A program made the position numbers and the translations under genes. Shown here one piece after another: positions 35,738 to 44,818 of a DNA stretch of 64,000 nt. Within the stretch, counting starts at the first letter, position 1; every line of letters begins with the position of its first letter. This DNA comes from Bacillus_BD sp963765265 (GTDB lineage Bacteria > Bacillota > Bacilli > Bacillales > Cytobacillaceae). The notes beneath the pieces are model-generated. The model saw nothing but the letters and a program-made list of their open reading frames with translations. It was not told the origin of the DNA and did no database searches. The stretch lies in the NCBI GenBank assembly GCA_963765265.1, contig CAVXVN010000005.1, forward strand, positions 310,001 to 374,000. Direction: 5' to 3'.

Positions 35738-35769
35738 ATCGCCTTCGTATTGTTGGCGACTTATTCCTA
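35730..35769. terminator. Bidirectional terminator
   Basis: AGGAATAAATCGCC (35730-35743) pairs with GGCGACTTATTCCT (35755-35768) with one mismatch, between convergent ytzG and ytzE. Confidence 0.75.
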
Positions 35770-35779
35770 TCTCGTTCGT

Positions 35780-36001
35780 TTAGGAAGATAATTTTACTTT
35801 CTTTTTGGTCGTTGTCCATGTTCCGCGACTTGGGCTACTGACTAAGTCGTTATACGCCAAGACATTTAAGTCTCTTTGTATCGTTCGAGGAGTAATTCCA
35901 AATTCTTCTACAAGCTCTTGCGTGGTTACGGTTCCTCTTTGATTAATAAACATGTAGACGGATTTGATACGGTTTAACATCCGGTTAGTTGAAGGTTTCA
36001 A
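35780..36001 (-). CDS. ytzE: Small DeoR-type HTH protein YtzE
   Basis: 73 residues, all of it a DeoR-like winged helix (RIKSVYMFINQRGTVTTQEL, then FGITPRTIQRDLNVLAYNDL and a basic tail). It lacks the sugar-binding domain of full DeoR proteins, matching B. subtilis YtzE in length. The TTG at 36001 after AGGGAG is preferred to the ATG at 36055, which would add 18 unrelated residues. Targets unknown. Confidence 0.88.
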   Translation of the reverse strand: MKPSTNRMLNRIKSVYMFINQRGTVTTQELVEEFGITPRTIQRDLNVLAYNDLVSSPSRGTWTTTKKKVKLSS

Positions 36002-36485
36002 TAAAACACTCCCTATCCTTTTTTCAAACCAAAGACAAATTCCAACATCCAACATTTTATCGAAGATCGCAATCTTCAGAATTTTTCCTTCTTTTCCTCA
36101 GACAACCCCTTTTCTACAACATCTAGTAAATAAATTACTGTAAGCTTCTACCTATATAATAGCCATTAATTCATAAGATTTCCACTATGAAGATCAACTT
36201 TACAAAATATTAATTTTTCTTCTATTCTTTTGTATCCTATGAATTCATCCAATATTTTATGACAAATTAGGTAAATATATGGATAATAAGCCTTTTTCGA
36301 TACAATATTCTTTCAGCATTTTTCATAATCATAGTTTGGAAAAATAAATGATTTGTAAAGATACGATAGGATTGAATAATTAGAAAAGAGGTGTAAATAT
36401 GGATGAATAGAGAGTATGGTATGATTATTACTATGAAGAAATAGCTTAGGAAAAGGCGCTTGCTTTTCGAATTGGAGGGTTTTGG
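36002..36485. other. AT-rich intergenic region before ytjP
   Basis: About 480 bases between divergent ytzE and ytjP. No gene is recognised. TTGAAT at 36372 with TAAATA 16 bases later is a possible sigma-A promoter. Just after it, AGAGGTG followed by ATGGATGAATAG at 36399-36410 makes a three-codon reading frame with a good ribosome site. Otherwise nothing seen. Confidence 0.5.
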
Positions 36486-37907
36486 ATGGTTCAAATAAAT
36501 TGGACGGATGAAGTATTAAAAAGAAAAGACGAGTTAATCCAGAATACACAGGCATTACTGCAAATTAAAAGTGTATTGGATGAGGAAAATGCTACTGAAA
36601 ATGCTCCGCTCGGTCTTGGTGTGAAGGAAGCCTTGGAATATATACTACAAATGGGTGAAAAAGAAGGATTTCGCATTAAAAATGTTGGAAATTTAGCTGG
36701 TTATGTGGAATTTGGACAAGGTGATGAATCTGTCGGAATACTTTGCCATGTAGACGTTGTACCGGAGGGGGATGGATGGTTTAGTGATCCATTTGCTGCA
36801 GAAATTCGTGATGGAAAAATTTTTGCCAGAGGAGCCATTGATGATAAAGGACCAACGATTGCTGCATTCTATGCGATGAAAATTGTGAAGGATTTAGGCT
36901 TATCTTTAAATAAACGAGTCAGAATGATCATTGGAACAGATGAAGAAAGTGAATGGAGATGTGTGGATCATTATTTTAAACACGAGGAAATGCCTACAAT
37001 AGGGTTTGCGCCAGATGCTGATTTTCCAATTATTTTTGCGGAAAAAGGAATCGCAGACTTTGATCTGGTACTGAGCCAAGTAGAGAATAATGAACAAAGG
37101 GAAGATTTTAAGTTTGAGGTTGTACGTTTTCAGTCTGGTCGAAGATATAATATGGTGCCGGATTTTGCTAAAGTTGCCTTAAACGTTTGTCAACAACAAA
37201 CAGAAGTTTTACAAAGGTTTAAAGACTTCAAAGAGTTACATGGGTTAGAGGGAAACTATTATGTGGAAAATGGTGAGCTCATTCTTGAATTAGAAGGTGT
37301 ATCAGCTCATGGAATGGAGCCTGATCATGGAAAAAATGCGGGTCTATATTTAGCCCAATTTATTTATGAAAACAAGGCAGATCAGGCTGCAGCTCGTTAT
37401 TTTAATTTTGTCTCAAACTATCTTTTTCAGGATTCACGAGGAAAGAAAATGGGTATTGATTTTTCTGATGACATTTCTGGAGAACTGACGATCAATGTGG
37501 GGAAAATGTCATATGATTGTAATAAAGGAGGTATTCTCGGCCTTAATCTTCGTTACCCTGTTACAAATAATATGGAGAAAACAAAAGAAGCTCTAATCGC
37601 ATTTATTAAGCAATCTGGTTTTCAAATGGAAGATTTCTCTGATTCAAAGCCACATCATGTTGACGAAAATGATGAATTGATTCAAATATTAAAGAGAGTC
37701 TATGAAGAGCAAATGGGTGAGAAAGCAGAGTTGTTAGCAATTGGCGGAGGAACGTACGCCAGGTCTTTAACCTCTGGTGTGGCCTTCGGTCCGTTGTTTC
37801 CAGGTAGGGAAGATATTGCCCATCAAAAAGATGAGTACATATATATTGAGGATTTATTAAAGGCAACAGCTATTTATGCTCAAGCGATTTACGAATTAGC
37901 TCAGTAA
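36486..37907 (+). CDS. pepV: Dipeptidase PepV (YtjP, M20 family)
   Basis: 473 residues. Zinc-dependent M20 peptidase that hydrolyses dipeptides such as Xaa-His. Metal ligands lie in CHVDVVPEGDGW (His, with catalytic Asp two residues on), GAIDDKGPT (bridging Asp), GTDEESEWRC (catalytic and metal Glu) and APDADFP. The lid domain is in the middle, and the last metal His is near FPGREDIAHQKDE. ATG after GGAGGG. Length fits the PepV group. Confidence 0.93.
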   Translation: MVQINWTDEVLKRKDELIQNTQALLQIKSVLDEENATENAPLGLGVKEALEYILQMGEKEGFRIKNVGNLAGYVEFGQGDESVGILCHVDVVPEGDGWFSDPFAAEIRDGKIFARGAIDDKGPTIAAFYAMKIVKDLGLSLNKRVRMIIGTDEESEWRCVDHYFKHEEMPTIGFAPDADFPIIFAEKGIADFDLVLSQVENNEQREDFKFEVVRFQSGRRYNMVPDFAKVALNVCQQQTEVLQRFKDFKELHGLEGNYYVENGELILELEGVSAHGMEPDHGKNAGLYLAQFIYENKADQAAARYFNFVSNYLFQDSRGKKMGIDFSDDISGELTINVGKMSYDCNKGGILGLNLRYPVTNNMEKTKEALIAFIKQSGFQMEDFSDSKPHHVDENDELIQILKRVYEEQMGEKAELLAIGGGTYARSLTSGVAFGPLFPGREDIAHQKDEYIYIEDLLKATAIYAQAIYELAQ

Positions 37908-37950
37908 GCATAAAGCCATTTTAAACATAATTAGATTAAAATAAATCTTT

Positions 37951-37981
37951 TAAGCCTTTGGTGACGTATCATCAAAGGCAA
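37951..37981. other. Hairpin after ytjP
   Basis: GCCTTTGGTGA pairs (with one G-T) with TCATCAAAGGC around a four-base loop. No T-run follows, so terminator activity is uncertain. Confidence 0.5.
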
Positions 37982-38030
37982 ACGTTATTCAATACAGGAT
38001 TCACATATCTAGAAATAAGTGAGGGATTAG

Positions 38031-38603
38031 ATGCAAAAGAATACACATTATTTTTGGGCAATCAGCCTATCTGAAGATGTAAAAAAAACAATGTTTATGG
38101 AGCTTGAGAAGATTAAAGGATATTTTCCATTTAAACGATGGGTTCATGAATTGGATTACCATATCACGCTGACTTTTTTAGGTTCTGCACAAGAAGAAAA
38201 GTTAGAGGTAGCGACGAAATTAATTGGTGATGTGGTAAAAAATGTGAAGGCTTTTCCTCTTGAACTTCAGGGAATAAATGTGTTTGGAAACCGAGAAGCA
38301 CCACGTATATTTTGGACATCTGTTAAACAAGAAAATCAACTATTCGAACTTCAAAAACAAGTATATGAAGTTTGTTCTGAAGTAGGATTCACATTAGAGT
38401 CACGATCATATTTACCTCATATTACGATAGCTCGAAATTGGAATGGGGAGGAAAAATTTGAACGTGATTGGTTAACAATGTACAATCCATTTAAGTATAT
38501 ACCGATATCATTTATAGCGGATGAGGTCGTATTATACAAAACGAATATAGAAAAAACACCAAAATATGAAGCAATTGCAACCTATAAACTACTTGATGAA
38601 TAG
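38031..38603 (+). CDS. ytlP: RNA 2',3'-cyclic phosphodiesterase (ThpR/YtlP)
   Basis: 190 residues of the 2H phosphoesterase (LigT) superfamily. Both HxTx motifs are present: HITLTFLG with His44 and HITIARNW with His at about 133. Family members hydrolyse 2',3'-cyclic phosphates of RNA. The ATG at 38031 follows GTGAGGG. A structured repeat lies just after its stop, before ytlQ. Confidence 0.92.
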   Translation: MQKNTHYFWAISLSEDVKKTMFMELEKIKGYFPFKRWVHELDYHITLTFLGSAQEEKLEVATKLIGDVVKNVKAFPLELQGINVFGNREAPRIFWTSVKQENQLFELQKQVYEVCSEVGFTLESRSYLPHITIARNWNGEEKFERDWLTMYNPFKYIPISFIADEVVLYKTNIEKTPKYEAIATYKLLDE

Positions 38604-38628
38604 ACTATAGATAATAGCGGAAGCGCCT

Positions 38629-38725
38629 TCTTGGGGGAGCATCGAGGAGCGTCGATCGAGGAGCATCGACTAAAAACCGCCACGTCCTGTGGCGAACGTC
38701 GATGTCAGCACATCCTGTGCAAGCC
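38629..38725. repeat. Structured intergenic repeat (REP-like)
   Basis: Three GAGCATCGA-type units in a row (38637-38670), then hairpin CGCCAC-GTCCT-GTGGCG (38678-38694) and hairpin GCACA-TCC-TGTGC (38708-38720), which share the loop text TCCTGTG. It ends close to the ytlQ ribosome site. Similar GC-rich palindromic units are common between genes in Bacillus genomes (recollection, not a search). GC content is clearly above its surroundings. Confidence 0.65.
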
Positions 38726-38751
38726 TCGGGAAAGAGAGGAGGGAGTTAACG

Positions 38752-39738
38752 ATGGGGCAGTTGATTAAGCTACAGGATTATGTCTCACGTTATGAGCAAA
38801 ATATCTTTCATTATCCTTCACGTTTTGTCTTGCTTAAAAAGCAACAGTGGGAAAAATTGAGAAACTTATGGGAAAATCCAAATGAAATGACCTTTTTTAC
38901 GCAAACTACACAACAAAATGGAATCTTGGAAGAAGACGAAAAACATCCTTATCTTAAGAAAATTAAATCTGTATTCACAAGAAGGAAAGAAACAGAGCAA
39001 AAGCCAACTTTAAGTCACGATCATGGGGAATTAGAAACAGATAAATCAGACATGTTTGAAGCCTTTCCAACCTTTTTTCATCGTGCTGAAACGATGGACG
39101 ATTTAAAACAACAGTTTCTTAACCAACTGTTTGACTTTCAAATGAAATGGGCAACCTCCACTTTAATGGAAAAATCATTTATCGATAAGCAATATTATTA
39201 TGAGGAGCATCTAAAATTTTTTCTACAACGATTCCCCGATACGTATCTTGTGTTATATCAGCCTATTTTTTTATTAAAGAAAGCATCAATCGAGCTTGAA
39301 ACCATATTAATCAGTCCAACAGACGTTTGGTGTATATCTTTTCTTGAGCAAAGGAATGAATCTGTATTTTTGGGATCAAATGAAAAATTTTGGCATGTAA
39401 AATACAAAGATAAAGAGGAAAAAAGGATTAGCCCCATGATTGCGTTGAATCGGACATCAAAGATCGTCAAAAAGATTTTTCAATTACAAGAAATTGATTT
39501 ACCTATACACAAAGTTCTCTTGTCTCGAAATGGCTTTATTGATTATCCTAATGCACCATTTGATACGAAATTGATTGATAAGCGAGAATTCGAAGAATGG
39601 TTTCAGTCATTACGTCGCTTACGAACTCCACTAAAGCATATCCAACTTAATGGTGCAAAAGCATTGTTGCAATATTGCCAAACGACCTCCATTCGAAGGA
39701 TAGAGTGGGAAGTAATCAATAAGAAAGAAGATTCCTAA
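38752..39738 (+). CDS. ytlQ: YtlQ-like protein, possible nuclease-related fold
   Basis: 328 residues from the ATG at 38752 after GAGGAGGG. An in-frame start at 38689 lies inside the intergenic repeat and is rejected. The middle and C-terminal part (YLVLYQPIFLLKKASIELET, then ILISPTDVWCISFLEQ) weakly resembles the nuclease-related (NERD) fold, but the usual catalytic residues are not clear. Position between ytlP and amyX matches B. subtilis ytlQ. No function proposed with confidence. Confidence 0.75.
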   Translation: MGQLIKLQDYVSRYEQNIFHYPSRFVLLKKQQWEKLRNLWENPNEMTFFTQTTQQNGILEEDEKHPYLKKIKSVFTRRKETEQKPTLSHDHGELETDKSDMFEAFPTFFHRAETMDDLKQQFLNQLFDFQMKWATSTLMEKSFIDKQYYYEEHLKFFLQRFPDTYLVLYQPIFLLKKASIELETILISPTDVWCISFLEQRNESVFLGSNEKFWHVKYKDKEEKRISPMIALNRTSKIVKKIFQLQEIDLPIHKVLLSRNGFIDYPNAPFDTKLIDKREFEEWFQSLRRLRTPLKHIQLNGAKALLQYCQTTSIRRIEWEVINKKEDS

Positions 39739-39806
39739 ACGAAAGTAACGTATAAAGAACTGCCCAAGCACGCTTTTTGCATAAGAATGTGAAGGGACGA
39801 ATCTAG

Positions 39807-41954
39807 ATGATTTCTATTGAAAGAGCTTATTTTGCCTATTTAGATGAAATGAATGTGGTGACCATTATAGTCCCCAATGTTTTTGAACAGAATATTATAA
39901 GCTCATTTAACTTCGAGTGTGTGGGTGAAGTGAATACGCTTTCGATTGAAGAAGTCATCCACCTTAATGGGAGTATAAAATATATATGTAAAACATTGGA
40001 GAATGTAGACCTGGGGCGACAATATTGGATAAAGGATGCCTTACAAAGGAAAACGGATTTACAAATAGGTGCTGTAACGAGAACGGATTCTTTTGATCAA
40101 ACTTTTTATTATGATGGAGACTTGGGGGTTCAATACCATCCAGAAGAAACCCAATTTAAAATTTGGGCACCGACCGCTACTGGGGTTAAACTCAAATTAT
40201 TGAAACCTAATGAGGATACACAAGAGATATTTAATTTGAGCAGAATCGAAAAGGGCGTTTGGACGGTATCGGTTGGGAGAGATGTTGAATATTATCGTTA
40301 TACGTATTTAATTTGTGTGAATTTACAATGGAAAGAAGCCGTTGATCCTTATACGGTTTCTGTGACTGCAAATGGGACAGAAGGGGTTATTATTGATTTA
40401 AATAAAACAAAAATCCCCAATAGAGAATTGCCTCCATTAGAATCAGCGGTAGATAGTATTATCTATGAAACCCATATTAGAGACTTTACGATTCACCCAA
40501 ATAGTGGAGTTACCCAAAAAGGTACTTACAATGGTGCGGCAGAATTGAATACGAAAGGAATAGATGGAAATCCAACCTGTCTCTCCTATGTGAAGGATTT
40601 AGGGATTACCCATTTAGAATTTCTACCATTAAATGATTTTGTCGGTGTGGATGAGCTTGGTCAGAAAGTCGAGTACAACTGGGGGTACAATCCACTGCAT
40701 TATAATGTTCCGGACGGCAGCTATAGTCTTGATCCATCTGATCCATATAAAAGAATTAACGAATTAAAAGCCTTAGTAGATACCATTCATCAAAATGGCA
40801 TACGAGTCATTTTAGATGTCGTCTATAATCATGTATATGAAAGAGAAACATCTTCTTTCGAAAAAATCGTACCAGGATATTTTTTCAGGCATGATGATCA
40901 TGGAATGCCTGCCAATGGAACCGGGGTAGGGAATGATGTGGCTTCAGATAGGAAAATGGCAAGAAGGTTCATAATAGACTCGGTTCTCTTTTGGTTGAAA
41001 GAATATCAGATGGACGGATTTCGTTTTGATTTAATGGGAATTTTAGATACGGAAACCATGAATGACATAAGAAGAGCAATTGATGAAATCGACCCTTCCA
41101 TATTAATGATTGGAGAGGGATGGGATTTAAACACTCCTTTAAGCATTGGGAAAAAGGCAAACATACAGAATCAAAATACAATGCCTAGAATAGGTCAGTT
41201 TAACGATGAATTTCGTGATTCTATTAAAGGAAGTACTTTTAATCTTTATGACTTAGGTTATGCCTTAGGCAATGAACACTATTTTCACAATGCCAAACGC
41301 GTTCTTTCTGGGAGTATTGGTCTTGGAGATCAAGAAGCAGGGTTATTCGATGAGCCGACACATGAGTGTCAATTATGTAGAGTCACATGATAATCATACA
41401 CTTTGGGATAAACTATTGGTTTGTCTTTCCGATGAAAATAGTGAAACTAGACGAAAATATCACCTCCTTGCAACCTCGATGGTTATTCTTGCTCAAGGTA
41501 TTCCGTTTCTTCATAGTGGTCAGGAGTTTTTTCGGACAAAAAAAGGAATGGAAATAGTTATCAGTCCCCGGATGAAATAAATCAGCTCGATTGGAATCGA
41601 AAAAGTGAATATAATGAACAAGTAGAGTATATAAAAGGAATAATCGCTATTCGAAAAGCCCATCGTGCCTTTCGTTTACCTTCAGCATCACTCATTCGAA
41701 AGCATATGTTGTTTCTTCCAATCAAAAAGCCTCTGATTGGCTGGAACCTTCAGAATGTCGGAGAATATGGTCCATGGAAATCGATTATCGTCCTTATTAA
41801 TCCGACAAAGACGGAAGAAGTAGTGAATTTACCTGTTGGAGAATGGCATGTTTTAGCAAATAATAAGGTTAGTGGGATTGATCCAATGAACCAAGTAATG
41901 AACAATAAAATACAATTAGAGGCCATTAGTATGAATGTCCTAATTGAAGCTTGA
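39807..41954 (+). CDS. amyX: Type I pullulanase (frameshifted twice)
   Basis: GH13 enzyme cleaving alpha-1,6 branches of pullulan and limit dextrins. 715 residues when joined. CBM48-like N-terminal region, then YNWGYNP, region I DVVYNH, region II DGFRFDLMG (nucleophile Asp), region III IGEGWD (acid Glu) and region IV ESHDNHT (Asp). An extra base near 41361 puts MSVNYVESHD in the next frame, and a missing base near 41538-41549 restores the first frame (INQLDWNRKSEY). Both breaks cancel in overall length. No signal peptide, so probably intracellular as in B. subtilis. Confidence 0.93.
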
Positions 41955-42115
41955 GTTCAAAAGAATGTTAAAAACATCAGGATAGTCTTGACGCGTCTTG
42001 AATGTGGCGATAAAATTTAACAGATGGTTATGGTAAATTATTATCGTTCAATAGCTATCTTTGTATTGGAATGAATCGGAAAATACAATTATTAACTTAT
42101 AGAATAGTCTAGTTT

Positions 42116-42243
42116 AAGCGCCTTTTACCTCTAGGTCATTAGCCACTCTGGAAGGTATAAAGTACTTTTTAATAAGTCTTATACTTGAAGGACTTACACA
42201 GGATTTGACGGATTTAACCCGACATTCGTCAACAAAGGCGCTT
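42116..42243. repeat. Inverted repeat in the 330-base gap before ytmP
   Basis: AAGCGCCTTT (42117-42126 region) is repeated inverted as AAAGGCGCTT (42234-42243), enclosing about 107 bases that carry no gene. The rest of the gap 41955-42286 holds no recognised feature. Confidence 0.5.
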
Positions 42244-42286
42244 ATGCTTTTCAGGGGCAGTAATTTGAAATTGCAGGTGAACAGAA

Positions 42287-43066
42287 TTGGAACATTTTTT
42301 TGGACATGATTGGGAGATTGTACCCGCAGGTGGAGCAACCGGGGAAGCCTTTTATGCACAACACGAGGAAAATAAATATTTTCTAAAACGAAACACTTCT
42401 CCATTCTTAGCGAGCCTTTCTGCGGAAGGAATCGTTCCTAAACTTGTATGGACAAGAAGATTTGAAACCGGCGATGTATTTACTGCACAGCAATGGTTAA
42501 ATGGAAGAGAACTTCAGCCTGCAGAAATGGACAAAGAAAATGTAGCAAAGCTTCTCAAGAAAATTCATAGTTCAGACGTTCTGCTTAGTATGTTAATACG
42601 CCTTGGAAAGACTCCTTTTCAACCTGTCACCGCATTGCAAAAGATGAAAAAGGAATTGGACGAGGATATTTGTCAGCTTGAACCTGTGAAAGATACAATT
42701 GCGTTTCTTGAGGAAAATATGAATGATATTTCCTATGACAAAATGGTTGTTTGTCATTGTGATGTTAATCATAACAACTGGCTGCTTGGAGAAGACAACC
42801 AGTTGTATTTAATTGATTGGGATGGGGCAATGGTGGCTGATCCTGCCATTGATATCGGTAATTTATTATACTGGTATATACCGAGAGAGGGTTGGGAAAA
42901 CTGGCTGGGTCTTTATGGTGTCAGGTTAGATGAAAGCTTATTATTAAGGATGAAATGGTATGTGATGGTTCAAACCCTTAATTCCATTCAATGGCATAAA
43001 GATAAATCGCGTTTAACAGAAATGAATAAATGGATTCAACGTTTGCATGAATATCTTTCTTTATGA
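42287..43066 (+). CDS. ytmP: Phosphotransferase-like protein YtmP
   Basis: 259 residues of the aminoglycoside/choline kinase-like superfamily. ATP-binding region FYAQHEENKYFLKRN, catalytic loop VCHCDVNHNNWLL (Asp and Asn) and metal-binding LIDWDGAMVADPAIDI are complete. TTG start at 42287 without a strong ribosome site (GCAGGTGAAC). Close match in pattern to B. subtilis YtmP. Substrate unknown. The C-terminal end meets the convergent ytzH. Confidence 0.92.
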   Translation: MEHFFGHDWEIVPAGGATGEAFYAQHEENKYFLKRNTSPFLASLSAEGIVPKLVWTRRFETGDVFTAQQWLNGRELQPAEMDKENVAKLLKKIHSSDVLLSMLIRLGKTPFQPVTALQKMKKELDEDICQLEPVKDTIAFLEENMNDISYDKMVVCHCDVNHNNWLLGEDNQLYLIDWDGAMVADPAIDIGNLLYWYIPREGWENWLGLYGVRLDESLLLRMKWYVMVQTLNSIQWHKDKSRLTEMNKWIQRLHEYLSL

Positions 43067-43340
43067 AAATGAATCCATATCGATCAACCCATTGACTCAG
43101 TTGCGTTTGATGGGATTCGATATGCTGATCTACGCTAGAGGAATTAATTCCGCCTTGGCTGTAAGAATAAATTTGTTCAAGTACAGGTTTAACCTCTTGA
43201 CTAATATTCGAATTGACCATCAAAGATTTGATTAAGCGTTCCAGTTGTTCATATTCAGATACAGAACCACAACAATCTGTTTGATGATTCGTTAAAATAT
43301 CTTTTAGTAAACTCACTTGATCCTGATACTGAAGCGGCAT
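42978..43340 (-). CDS. ytzH: YtzH-like protein
   Basis: Family core is clear: LLKDILTNHQTDCCGSVSEY then EQLERLIKSLM and VLEQIYSYSQGG. The ATG at 43340 follows GAAAGG. The frame as given runs about 29 residues past the expected end, antisense across the end of ytmP. If one base near 43079-43081 is extra, the protein would end as VDRMDSFS at 43061, about 92 residues, the B. subtilis length. I think that shorter end is correct. Function unknown. Confidence 0.78.
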   Translation of the reverse strand: MPLQYQDQVSLLKDILTNHQTDCCGSVSEYEQLERLIKSLMVNSNISQEVKPVLEQIYSYSQGGINSSSVDQHIESHQTQLSQWVDRYGFIFIKKDIHANVESIYSFLLNAIYLYAIEWN

Positions 43341-43527
43341 AATTAACATCCTTTCTGTAAATCTCCTCTCCGTTTTCTAAGGGAGAATTCACAACTTATT
43401 TTGTGAGTTCTTTTTTAATTTATACACGTTAGGGCAAAATTACTATTTCATGGATATGCTAGTACTAGGTTAAAGTAACTAGTGAAATACCATAATGATA
43501 TCGAAAAAATAATATAGGGGTGTCAAC

Positions 43528-44170
43528 ATGCGTTTAAGATATAAACCTTGGGCAAAGGAAAAAATAGAGCAATATCCTCAATATGTTGTTTCTTCACCTG
43601 AACAATATAAAGGAAAGTGGGGAACCGCTTTTGAAAAAGATCAACCACTTCATATCGAAATCGGTACTGGGAAGGGACGTTTTGTCACTGAAATGGCGAG
43701 AGCAAACCCAACAATTAATTATTTAGGACTTGAACTACAGGAAAGCGTAATCGTGTCTGCTTTGGATCGTCTTATTGAAGCAGAGCTTCCAAACCTAAAA
43801 TTATTAAATGTAAATGCAGTTAACTTACCTCAGTATTTTTCAAAAGGAGACGTTTCGAGAGTTTACTTAAACTTTTCGGATCCTTGGCCAAAAACACGTC
43901 ATGAAAAACGTCGATTAACGTATAAAAGTTTCTTAGAACTATATGAGGAAATTCTGCCTAAAAAAGGTGAAATCCATTTCAAAACGGATAATCAAGGTTT
44001 GTTTGAATATTCCTTAATGAGTTTTTCTGAATTATGGTTTGCTATTGAAATTTGTCAGTCTTGATTTGCATCAAAGTGATTTTGAAGGAAATATTATGAC
44101 TGAATATGAAGAGAAATTTTCAGAAAAAGGGAATCGAATCTACCGTTGCGAAGTTCAATATCAAAATTAA
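43528..44170 (+). CDS. trmB: tRNA (guanine-N7)-methyltransferase TrmB (frameshifted)
   Basis: Methylates G46 of tRNA with SAM. 213 residues when joined. Motifs: IEIGTGKGRFVTEMA (SAM site), GLELQESVIVSALDR, and NFSDPWPKTRHEKRRL, then FKTDNQGLFEYSL. An extra T at about 44032 breaks SEYG: the remaining C terminus continues in the next frame as LLLKFVSLDLHQSDFEGNIM and IYRCEVQYQN, typical of TrmB. The shorter frame stops at 44064. Position next to ytmP/ytzH matches B. subtilis ytmQ. Confidence 0.93.
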
Positions 44171-44180
44171 GATGAATAAA

Positions 44181-44212
44181 AAGAACTTATCCTTGCTGGG
44201 TAAGTTCCTTTC
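44181..44212 (+). terminator. Terminator after trmB
   Basis: GAACTTATC pairs with GGTAAGTTC (one G-T pair), followed by CTTTC. Confidence 0.65.
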
Positions 44213-44270
44213 ATTATTAGGTTTTGTTCGTACATAAAATAGAAAAAATCAAAATAGATATCTTATAAAT

Positions 44271-44300
44271 TGAAAAAATCCCTTATAAGGGATTTTTTCA
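44271..44300. terminator. Bidirectional terminator
   Basis: TGAAAAAATCCCTT pairs exactly with AAGGGATTTTTTCA over a short loop. It ends ytzB on the - strand and can also act for the + strand. Confidence 0.8.
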
Positions 44301-44612
44301 TTACAGTAAATATGCATCAAGAATAGCGCCGGTTGCAGCGTCAACAATAAATTCATACTGTTCTGTTTGATCAGCGGAGGTTCTTGAAATACCGCCAATA
44401 TAAACTTCATATTGCAAAAGTGATTTTTTGTAAGGTTTTCTTTCCATTTGTATCCAGGACCCTTGTATGGGACCGTGTTTTTTAAATGCCGATTTTGCGT
44501 TTGCTAATGCTTTTTCAGGTGAGACGATTTGTTTTTTTTCTCGTATTCCATGTAAAACAACTCCAGCTACTAGACCTGAGCCAGCACCAATGAGAAATGT
44601 TTTCCAATTCAT
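44301..44612 (-). CDS. ytzB: PepSY-domain protein YtzB
   Basis: About 103 residues from the ATG at 44612, after AAAGGGGG. N-terminal hydrophobic segment (FLIGAGSGLVAGVVLHGI) anchors it, then one PepSY domain (SPEKALANAKSAFKKHG, YEVYIGG, FIVDAATGAILDAYLL). The longer frame to 44711 is rejected because the ribosome site is at the shorter start. Small PepSY proteins are thought to modulate proteases or sensors; role here unknown. Confidence 0.85.
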   Translation of the reverse strand: MNWKTFLIGAGSGLVAGVVLHGIREKKQIVSPEKALANAKSAFKKHGPIQGSWIQMERKPYKKSLLQYEVYIGGISRTSADQTEQYEFIVDAATGAILDAYLL

Positions 44613-44818
44613 GAATGAGCCCCCTTTAGGTAAAATTACTATTGACCCTTTTACTATACTATCAGAAATGAAGTGGATTCTTAAACTGTTTTCACCTATT
44701 GAAACACACACACTGATGGAATTTCTCTTTATTTAGAATAATGGTTAAGTAATCGAAAGTCGTGTAAAATGAATGAAGAACCCATACATAGAAAAACAAA
44801 ATAAAGGAGAGCTCATTT

